Assembly: GCA_902491565.1 (NCBI GenBank)
Contig: CABUIE010000011.1
Coordinates: 16,207-80,206, forward strand
DNA length: 64,000 nt
DNA from: an uncultured Collinsella sp.
Lineage (GTDB): Bacteria > Actinomycetota > Coriobacteriia > Coriobacteriales > Coriobacteriaceae
Direction of reading: 5' to 3'
Made by a program: the position numbers and the translations under genes. Below the pieces are notes generated by a model. That model was not told the DNA's origin and did not search any database. It saw only the letters and a program-made list of their open reading frames with translations. Numbering within the stretch: the first letter of the stretch is position 1; the number at the start of each line of letters is the position of its first letter. Below are positions 58,044 to 64,000 of this stretch, piece by piece.

Positions 58044-58919
58044 ATGACGGCTGCTGCGGCTGTGGAGCCCACGGAGCTTGAAGAACTCATGAAAGCGCAG
58101 GCCGAGGCCGCGCACGAGCGCGAGGTTGGGGATGCGACTCGCCCCACGGCAGAGGATCTTGCCGCCTCGCCGACGCGAATCGATGTTGAGGGCCTCGACC
58201 TGTTCTATGGCGACCACCATGCGCTCAAGGACGTGAATATCAAGATCCGCGACAAGCAGATTACCTCGTTCATCGGGCCTTCGGGCTGCGGAAAGTCCAC
58301 GTTGCTGCGCTGCTTTAACCGCATGAACGACGGCATCAAGGACTGCCGAATCGAGGGCAAGATTGCGCTCGATGGTCAAGATATCCTGGGCGACTACGAC
58401 ATCTGCCGCCTTCGCCAGCGCGTGGGCATGGTGTTCCAGCGCCCCAACCCGTTTCCCATGAGCATCTACGACAACGTCGCCTATGGGCCGCGCGGTATGG
58501 GTGTGCGCGATCGCGTCGTGCTCGACGAGCTGGTCGAAGACTCCCTGCGACGCGCCGCCCTGTGGGACGAGGCCAAGGACAAGCTCAAAGAGTCGGGTCT
58601 GGGTCTTTCGGGCGGCCAGCAGCAGCGCCTGTGCATCGCCCGCGCACTTGCCGTGCAGCCCGACATTCTGCTGATGGACGAGCCGACCTCGGCACTCGAT
58701 CCTGTGTCGACGCTGGTGGTGGAGCAGCTGGCCTGCGAGCTCAAAGAGACCTGCACGCTCGTGGTCGTTACGCACAATATGCAGCAGGCGGCGCGTATCT
58801 CCGATTCGGTCGCATTCTTTTTGCTGGGTGAGCTGGTGGAGCACGCGCCCACCGCGCAACTCTTCAAGAATCCGACCGATCCGCGCACGGCGGATTATTT
58901 GACGGGGCGTTTTGGCTGA
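58044..58919 (+). CDS. pstB: Phosphate ABC transporter ATP-binding protein PstB
   Basis: The 291-residue ATPase drives PstSCA phosphate import. Walker A is FIGPSGCGKSTLLRCFNRMND, Q-loop VGMVFQRPNPFPMSIYDNV, signature LSGGQQQR and Walker B DILLMDEPTSALDP, all PstB-like. It has an unusual ~45-residue acidic N-terminal extension. ATG 58044 is 8 bp after GGAGG. pstSCA are not in the window; phoP and phoR follow. Confidence 0.92.
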   Translation: MTAAAAVEPTELEELMKAQAEAAHEREVGDATRPTAEDLAASPTRIDVEGLDLFYGDHHALKDVNIKIRDKQITSFIGPSGCGKSTLLRCFNRMNDGIKDCRIEGKIALDGQDILGDYDICRLRQRVGMVFQRPNPFPMSIYDNVAYGPRGMGVRDRVVLDELVEDSLRRAALWDEAKDKLKESGLGLSGGQQQRLCIARALAVQPDILLMDEPTSALDPVSTLVVEQLACELKETCTLVVVTHNMQQAARISDSVAFFLLGELVEHAPTAQLFKNPTDPRTADYLTGRFG

Positions 58920-58930
58920 TACCATCTAGT

Positions 58931-58942
58931 AAAGGTACCTTT
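58931..58942 (+). promoter_or_regulatory. 12-bp palindrome before phoP
   Basis: AAAGGTACCTTT is a perfect palindrome in the 64-bp gap between pstB and the response regulator gene. Position suggests an operator; no known consensus is claimed. Confidence 0.4.
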
Positions 58943-58983
58943 AGGGTTAAGATGCGGTCATGCCGGCCGCAAAGGGGTTCAAC

Positions 58984-59712
58984 ATGATCTATTACGTCGA
59001 GGACGATGACAACATCAGGGATTTGACGGTCTATGCGCTGCGCAAGCAGGGGATTGAGGCCGAAGGCTTTTCGTGCGACGGTGAGTTTAAGGCTGCCGTG
59101 GCGCGACGGGTACCCGATGCCGTCCTGCTCGACATCATGCTGCCCGATACCGATGGCTTGGCGATTATGCGTCGACTGCGTGCCGATCGCCTGACGGCGA
59201 CGGTGCCCATCATGATGCTTACCGCCAAGGATACCGAGCTCGACAAGGTGATGGCGCTCGATGGCGGTGCCGACGATTACCTGACTAAGCCGTTTTCGCT
59301 CATGGAGCTCGCCAGCCGCTGCCGCGCACTGCTGCGTCGCGGCGGCATGGTCAAACAGGCAAGCGATGTGCTCAGCGTGGGCGACATCGTGCTCTCGCCC
59401 AGCCATCGTGAGGTGACTGTTGCCGGCGAGTCGCTTAAGCTCACCCTGCGCGAGTTCGACCTGCTCGAGTACCTCATGCGCAAGCCCGGCGTGGTCTTTA
59501 CCCGCGAGTCGTTGCTGCAGAGCGTGTGGGGCTGGGACTTCGACGGCGGTTCGCGCACCGTTGACGTGCACGTGCAGACGCTTCGCCAAAAACTGGGCGA
59601 GCATGCCAGCGCCATCGAGACCGTGCGCGGCGTGGGCTACCGCTTGGCCGAGCCTTCTGCCGGTGATGGTGCCGAAGGTGACGACACCGCGGCCACCGCA
59701 TCGGAGGAGTAA
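58984..59712 (+). CDS. PhoP/PhoB-type response regulator
   Basis: The 242-residue OmpR-family regulator has Asp50 in LLDIMLPDTDG, Lys in LTKPFSLMEL and a winged-helix with TLREFDLLEYLMRKPG and ETVRGVGYRLAE. ATG 58984 is chosen because AAAGGGG is upstream and the receiver fold begins directly. Next to pstB and a PhoR-like kinase, phosphate control is likely. Confidence 0.88.
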   Translation: MIYYVEDDDNIRDLTVYALRKQGIEAEGFSCDGEFKAAVARRVPDAVLLDIMLPDTDGLAIMRRLRADRLTATVPIMMLTAKDTELDKVMALDGGADDYLTKPFSLMELASRCRALLRRGGMVKQASDVLSVGDIVLSPSHREVTVAGESLKLTLREFDLLEYLMRKPGVVFTRESLLQSVWGWDFDGGSRTVDVHVQTLRQKLGEHASAIETVRGVGYRLAEPSAGDGAEGDDTAATASEE

Positions 59713-59715
59713 CCC

Positions 59716-61140
59716 GTGGTCTTCGCCCCCCAGGGAAAACATACGCTGTCGCACCGCGTTTTTGTGACGATCTTTGTCTGCGCCATGGCGGTTATCGTGG
59801 CGTTTACGGTGCTGGGTGCGTTCTTTGTGCAAAACACCTTGGCGGATGCCACGAGTGCCAACCTGGCGCAAGAAACCGAGCTCATTGCTGCCGCCCTCGA
59901 CGAGCAGCAGGAGCCCATCCCGTTCTTGCGTAGCCTCGATCGAGAGGACTTGCGCATCACGCTGATTAACAAGGATGGATCGGTTGCCTACGACAACGAG
60001 GCGTCGCCTTCCACACTGCCCAACCATGGCGATCGCCCCGAGGTCATCGAGGCCTTTGAGAGTGGTTCGGGTTCCGCGGAGCGCGCAAGCTCTACGCTCG
60101 ACGAGATTATGCTGTATCGCGCCGTCGCCCTTGATAACGGCCAGGTTGTCCGCTTGGCGCAGGCCCAGCCTGGCGTTGCGGCGATTTTGCTGTCGATGGT
60201 GGCGCCGATGCTGCTTATCGCAGCAGCGGGTGCGGTACTCTCGTTTTTTATGGCGCGCCGCGAGTCCCGTGCCATCATCGCGCCTTTGCAAGAGGTGGAT
60301 TTGGACCACCCACGCCGTAGCTATGAGCACGCCTATGCCGAGATGGTCCCCATGCTTGAGCGTATTGAGTCGCATCGCCAGGAGCTCAAGCGCCAAATGG
60401 CGGTGCTGGCGGACAACGACCGTATGCGCCGCGAGTTCACGGCGAATATCACCCATGAGCTCAAGACGCCGCTTACGGCGATTTCGGGCTATGCCGAGCT
60501 CATCGCAAACGGCATGGTCGAGGGCGAGGGCGACCTGCGCAACTTTGGCGGTCGCATCTATCGTGAGGCGGGCCGCTTGGCAGCGCTTGTCAACGATATC
60601 CTTACGCTGTCTAACTTGGACGAGGCCGAGCGTGCAGCTGAGGGCGAGGCGGTGCCCATTGGGTCCACGGAGCCTATTGAGCTCTCGCGTGCCATCTACG
60701 CGGTCGAGCAGCGTCTTGAACAGGTCGCCCGTCAGGCGAATGTGACGATAAGTCATGAGACCAAGCCTGTGGTCATCGAGGGCGTGTCGCGCTTGATTGA
60801 CGAGCTCATCTATAATCTGGCAAGCAACGCCATCCGCTACAATCGACCCGGCGGTACGGTTACGCTGCAGTGCGGCACCAACGACGAAGGCCATCCGTTC
60901 CTTGCGGTCGCCGACACGGGAATCGGTATCGCGCCTGAAGAACAGGGCAAGGTATTTGAGCGGTTCTATCGCGTGGACAAGAGTAGGTCCAAGGCGCGCG
61001 GCGGAACCGGTCTGGGGCTTGCCATTGTCAAGCATGCGGCCCTGTATCATCACGCCACGCTCGATCTGTCGAGCGAGTTGGGCGTGGGAACCACCATTAC
61101 GGTGACGTTTCCCATACAGCAGGACGAGCCATTCGCATAG
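59716..61140 (+). CDS. PhoR-like sensor histidine kinase
   Basis: The 474-residue protein has two membrane helices flanking a ~120-residue extracytoplasmic sensor, then the H-box FTANITHELKTPLTAISGYAE, N box ELIYNLASNAIRYN, and G boxes VADTGIGIAPEE and GGTGLGLAIVKHA. The start is GTG 59716, 3 bp after the phoP stop. It phosphorylates the adjacent regulator. Confidence 0.9.
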   Translation: MVFAPQGKHTLSHRVFVTIFVCAMAVIVAFTVLGAFFVQNTLADATSANLAQETELIAAALDEQQEPIPFLRSLDREDLRITLINKDGSVAYDNEASPSTLPNHGDRPEVIEAFESGSGSAERASSTLDEIMLYRAVALDNGQVVRLAQAQPGVAAILLSMVAPMLLIAAAGAVLSFFMARRESRAIIAPLQEVDLDHPRRSYEHAYAEMVPMLERIESHRQELKRQMAVLADNDRMRREFTANITHELKTPLTAISGYAELIANGMVEGEGDLRNFGGRIYREAGRLAALVNDILTLSNLDEAERAAEGEAVPIGSTEPIELSRAIYAVEQRLEQVARQANVTISHETKPVVIEGVSRLIDELIYNLASNAIRYNRPGGTVTLQCGTNDEGHPFLAVADTGIGIAPEEQGKVFERFYRVDKSRSKARGGTGLGLAIVKHAALYHHATLDLSSELGVGTTITVTFPIQQDEPFA

Positions 61141-61165
61141 CGATACAACATAGGTATTGATGTAG

Positions 61166-61194
61166 ACGCCGCATTTGACTTTCGGGTGCGGCGT
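61166..61194 (+). terminator. Terminator of phoR
   Basis: ACGCCGCA (61166-61173) pairs with TGCGGCGT (61187-61194), then TGTTGTGCAATTTT. Confidence 0.55.
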
Positions 61195-61259
61195 TGTTGT
61201 GCAATTTTACGATTGCTTCCGACATTTTTACAGGAGAGCCTGTTTCTTATGTATAGAGT

Positions 61260-61288
61260 TTGGTCTCGGTAAAAAGATGCGATAACAT
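61260..61288 (+). promoter_or_regulatory. Promoter of the capsule/exopolysaccharide operon
   Basis: TTGGTC (61260-61265), 17-bp spacer, TAACAT (61283-61288), 48 bp before the first gene. Confidence 0.65.
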
Positions 61289-61335
61289 ACGGATAGTTTT
61301 GTCAATCCGAACTGGGGAAATGAAAGGCAAGCTGC

Positions 61336-61992
61336 ATGACCCTTCTCGAACTGTTCCAGCTGCTGAAGAAGCACCTCAAGCTGGTCATCACCCTTCCGGT
61401 GGTCTGCGCGATCGCCATGGGCATCGTGTCCTTCGCCGCGATGGACAACACCTATACCGCGACGACGAGCATGTACATTCTCGCCAAGACCGACGATAGC
61501 GGCCAGATGAGCTACAACGATCTCTCGGCGAGCCAGATGCTTTCCAACGATATCGCCACGCTGCTGGATAGCGATAGCGTTAAGAGCGGCGCCGCCAAGG
61601 AACTGGGCCTCACCGATCTGGATGACTACAAGGTGTCTGTTTCCTCCGAGACCACCACGCGTGTCATTACGCTTTCGGTTACCGGCACCGATGCCAAGGA
61701 GACGGCTGAGGTCGCAAAGGCCATAGCTAGCTCGGTGAGTACGGTCGCTCAGAACGTCGGCGCTGCCCAGAGCATCAACGTTATCGACGAGGCTAAGACC
61801 CCCGAAGCCCCCAGCGGCCCCAAGCGCACGCTGTATATTGCCGTCGCGTTCCTCGCCGGTATCTTTATCGCAGTCGCCTATGTCGTTTTGGCAGACATGC
61901 TCAATACCCGCATCCGCGGTGCCGAAGAGGCGGAAGAGCTCCTGGGCATTCCCGTTGTTGGCCGAATTCCGGCTATGAAAGGTGGTAAATAG
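61336..61992 (+). CDS. Wzz/CapA-type chain-length and kinase-modulator protein
   Basis: The 218-residue protein has two membrane helices (LKLVITLPVVCAIAMGIVSF; TLYIAVAFLAGIFIAVAYVV) around an extracellular domain, as in CpsC/YwqC Wzz proteins. The cytoplasmic C-terminus (EEAEELLGIPVVGRIP) activates a partner tyrosine kinase. ATG 61336 follows GAAAGG. The kinase gene begins 2 bp downstream. Confidence 0.88.
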   Translation: MTLLELFQLLKKHLKLVITLPVVCAIAMGIVSFAAMDNTYTATTSMYILAKTDDSGQMSYNDLSASQMLSNDIATLLDSDSVKSGAAKELGLTDLDDYKVSVSSETTTRVITLSVTGTDAKETAEVAKAIASSVSTVAQNVGAAQSINVIDEAKTPEAPSGPKRTLYIAVAFLAGIFIAVAYVVLADMLNTRIRGAEEAEELLGIPVVGRIPAMKGGK

Positions 61993-61994
61993 GC

Positions 61995-62732
61995 ATGGCT
62001 AAGGCAAAGAACACCGATAAGCTCGTTGTACAGAATGCCGCCAAGACCCTTCTGGCCAACATCCGCTTTGCGAGCGTGGACGACCCCATTCGCACCATCA
62101 CCGTTACGTCCTCGATTCCCAACGAGGGCAAGTCTACGGTTTCCATCAACCTTGCCCAGGCTATCGCCACCAGCGGCAAGAGCGTCCTGCTGGTCGAGGC
62201 TGATATGCGTCGCAGGTCCCTTGCCGATATGCTCGGCGTCCGCTCCCGCGGCGGACTCTATGCAGTCCTTTCCGAGCAGGTTTCTATTGACCAGGCGATT
62301 GTCGAGACGGGTCAGAAGAACTTCTACTTCCTCGATGCCGAGCCGCATATTCCCAATCCTGCCGACATCATCGTCTCTCACCGCTTTGCCAAGCTGGTAA
62401 AGGCACTGTCCGCCAAGTTCCAGTACGTCATCTTTGATGCTCCCCCGGTCGGCACCTTCATCGATGCTGCCGAGATCGCAAGTCTGACCGACGGTGCGCT
62501 TTTTGTCGTGCGTGAGGATTTCACCAAGCGCGAGGAGGCGCTCAACGCCATCGGTCAGCTTAAGAAGTCCGAGAAGGTCAAGCTCATTGGTACCGTTATG
62601 AACTACTGCGAGACCGAGACCAGCGAGTACTACTACTCCTACTACACCAAGGACGGTAAGAAGGTGAAGAAGGGCTCCGACGATCAGGGGACTTCCAAAA
62701 AGGGCATCTTCACCAACCGAGCAAACGTTTAG
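61995..62732 (+). CDS. CpsD/CapB-type tyrosine kinase (BY-kinase)
   Basis: The 245-residue ATPase has Walker A SSIPNEGKSTVSINLAQAIA, Walker A' VLLVEADMRRRS and Walker B YVIFDAPPV. The C-terminal tail carries a tyrosine cluster (EYYYSYYTKDG) that is autophosphorylated. It controls polysaccharide assembly together with the Wzz-like protein. Confidence 0.92.
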   Translation: MAKAKNTDKLVVQNAAKTLLANIRFASVDDPIRTITVTSSIPNEGKSTVSINLAQAIATSGKSVLLVEADMRRRSLADMLGVRSRGGLYAVLSEQVSIDQAIVETGQKNFYFLDAEPHIPNPADIIVSHRFAKLVKALSAKFQYVIFDAPPVGTFIDAAEIASLTDGALFVVREDFTKREEALNAIGQLKKSEKVKLIGTVMNYCETETSEYYYSYYTKDGKKVKKGSDDQGTSKKGIFTNRANV

Positions 62733-62749
62733 TTGATTAAGGCTGACCT

Positions 62750-63400
62750 ATGCGTGACATTCATTGCCATATCTTGCCGGGTGTAGACGACGGCGCCGCC
62801 GATCTCGATGAGAGCTTGGCGATGCTCGAGGCTGCCAAGCGGGCCGGTGTAACCAGAATCGTTTGCACTCCTCACTGCCGTGATCCCTATTTTGATTACG
62901 ACAAGATGTGGGATGCCTTTGAGCTGCTGCGTGATAACGCTGACGGTTTTCCGCTCCAGATGGGCTTCGAGGTCAACCATCGAAAGCTCGTTGAGCTTGG
63001 TATCGATGCCGCGGAGCACTTGCATTTCGATGGAACCAACGAGTTTCTGCTCGAGCTTTCGACGCATGCCGATGCGTATGCGTTTAGAGAGTACGAGAAC
63101 ACGATTTACGATTTGCAGTGCCGTGGCTACCAGGTGATCATCGCTCATCCTGAGCGCTATCGTGCGGTTCAAAAGGATGTAAGCGTGGCGGAGCGCCTGG
63201 TCGATATGGGCTGCAAGCTGCAGGCTTCGGCGGACTTTATTGCCGGCGGTCGCTTTGGTCGCGAGAAAAAGCCGGCACAGCGCCTGTTCGATCAGAACCT
63301 GTACAGCTTCATCGCGAGCGATGCCCATAACGTGGGTCATTACGATTGCCTGGCGAAGGCTCGCGCGAAGTTTAGCGTGCGCGGAGCTCATTTTCGCTAA
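62750..63400 (+). CDS. CpsB/YwqE-type PHP-family tyrosine phosphatase
   Basis: The 216-residue metal-dependent phosphatase opposes the BY-kinase. DIHCHILPGVDDGA, CTPHCRDPYFD, LELST (Glu ligand), IIAHPERY and FIASDAHNV give the PHP metal site. It follows the kinase gene after 17 bp, completing the CpsBCD-type module. Confidence 0.92.
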   Translation: MRDIHCHILPGVDDGAADLDESLAMLEAAKRAGVTRIVCTPHCRDPYFDYDKMWDAFELLRDNADGFPLQMGFEVNHRKLVELGIDAAEHLHFDGTNEFLLELSTHADAYAFREYENTIYDLQCRGYQVIIAHPERYRAVQKDVSVAERLVDMGCKLQASADFIAGGRFGREKKPAQRLFDQNLYSFIASDAHNVGHYDCLAKARAKFSVRGAHFR

Positions 63401-63439
63401 AATCTGTCCCTAACGTTCGCATTGAATGAAGGGGCAGCC

Positions 63440-63940
63440 ATGGATATTCAACTTAAGACGGGATGCTTTGATGACGCGGCGTTGGTGCGCCGCGTCGTTT
63501 TTATGGACGAGCAGGGCTACGAGAATGAGTTCGACGCTATCGACGAGGATCCGAACTGCATTCATGTGACGCTCTATGTAGACGGCGAGCTTGCCGGTTG
63601 CTCGCGCGTGTTTCCCGAAGAGCTTGAGCGCGTGGCTGACGCAGAGGCCCCGGTGTTGCCGGCATGCGACATGGACGAAGGCGTTGCGGCGGGGGAGACC
63701 TACATTATGGGGCGCGTCGCAGTGCTGCCGGCTATGCGTCGTCGCGGATTGGCGAGTGCGATCGTCGAGGCCAGTGATGCGTGTGCACGCGATGCCGGCG
63801 CAAAGCTTATTAAGCTGCATGCACAGGAATACGTGCTGCCGCTCTATGTAAAGGCGGGCTACACGCAAATTGCCCCGGTAGATTACGAAGACGAGGGCCA
63901 ACCCCATGCCTGGATGCCCAAGCGCGTAGATGGCAGATAG
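63440..63940 (+). CDS. GNAT-family N-acetyltransferase
   Basis: The 166-residue protein has the acetyl-CoA loop RVAVLPAMRRRGLASAIVEA (Q/RxxGxG/A motif A) and an ElaA-like start (QLKTGCFDDAALVRRVVFMDEQGY). The substrate is unknown. ATG 63440 follows AAGGGG. It is probably outside the polysaccharide operon. Nothing further is visible to the window end. Confidence 0.85.
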   Translation: MDIQLKTGCFDDAALVRRVVFMDEQGYENEFDAIDEDPNCIHVTLYVDGELAGCSRVFPEELERVADAEAPVLPACDMDEGVAAGETYIMGRVAVLPAMRRRGLASAIVEASDACARDAGAKLIKLHAQEYVLPLYVKAGYTQIAPVDYEDEGQPHAWMPKRVDGR

Positions 63941-64000
63941 GGACGTTCCTTTTAATATGAGCAGGACATTGTCAAGAGGCAAAATCGGGCCTGGCCCCAA

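Overview
The window reads as chromosomal DNA of a high-GC, Gram-positive gut actinobacterium of class Coriobacteriia, most likely Collinsella or a close relative. This is inferred from gene content and codon use, not from a database match. Supporting signs are GC-rich codons, a DUF4012 cell-surface protein, a secretin-free actinobacterial Tad pilus locus, an IS1249-like (IS256 family) element and an AbiEi/DUF559-type nuclease protein.

Layout. 1-7.1 kb: tRNA-Val (minus), a DMT-family transporter, a DUF4012 membrane protein, glmM and an M32 carboxypeptidase (minus). 7.2-11.3 kb: a phenylalanine T-box leader followed by pheS and pheT. 11.4-14.3 kb: an ECF-type metal importer (M-Q-O) whose promoter is followed by a NikR-like palindrome, so the substrate may be nickel. 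14.4-16.3 kb: a zinc-dependent phospholipase C-like protein converging on an AbiEi/DUF559-like protein. 16.7-21.3 kb: pyk (minus) and a divergent Ca2+-type P-ATPase. The ATPase has a leader RNA with two hairpins, complementary loops and a sequestered ribosome-binding site. 21.5-23.8 kb: a less GC-rich island with a thioredoxin-like/exported peptide/membrane protein operon opposite a DUF2975-XRE pair. 23.8-34.8 kb: rsgA, then a tightly overlapping Tad/Flp pilus operon of about 12 genes (cpaB, tadZ, tadA, tadB, tadC, flp, TadE/F/G-like proteins, DUF192). 34.9-35.4 kb: a toxin-antitoxin-like pair with a disrupted start. 35.5-41.7 kb: tRNA-Phe, a GH5-like protein lacking the usual acid/base Glu, rsmI, metG, rsmA and tatD. 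41.7-43.4 kb: tRNA-Leu and the insertion sequence. 43.4-47.5 kb: an SPFH protein, rlmH, proC, a 57-residue membrane protein and serS. 47.6-53 kb: a hypothetical gene behind a LexA-like box, three identical tRNA-Arg genes, a TPR protein, an ATPase preceded by a six-copy heptamer array, and tRNA-Ser. 53-64 kb: a TM2 protein, dacA-type carboxypeptidase, a VanRS-like system, pstB-phoP-phoR, and the start of a capsule/exopolysaccharide operon (Wzz-like, BY-kinase, PHP phosphatase), then a GNAT acetyltransferase.

Four signals are not explained by the gene list. (1) A ~190-bp modular repeat lies behind tRNA-Phe, tRNA-Leu and tRNA-Arg. Each copy has an inverted copy of that tRNA's own T-loop, a shared set of GC hairpins (clearest between Leu and Arg), and a second copy of that tRNA's 3' tail plus terminator. 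(2) The P-ATPase leader has the layout of a riboswitch, with two mutually exclusive pairings. (3) The metal importer carries a promoter-proximal GTGTTAC-N14-GTAACAC palindrome. (4) Six TGYTAAA heptamers at strict 9/10-bp spacing precede an ATPase-HTH gene. Two genes (the toxin-like gene and tadE) show apparent single-base frameshifts next to their natural starts; these may be real, phase-variable or assembly errors.
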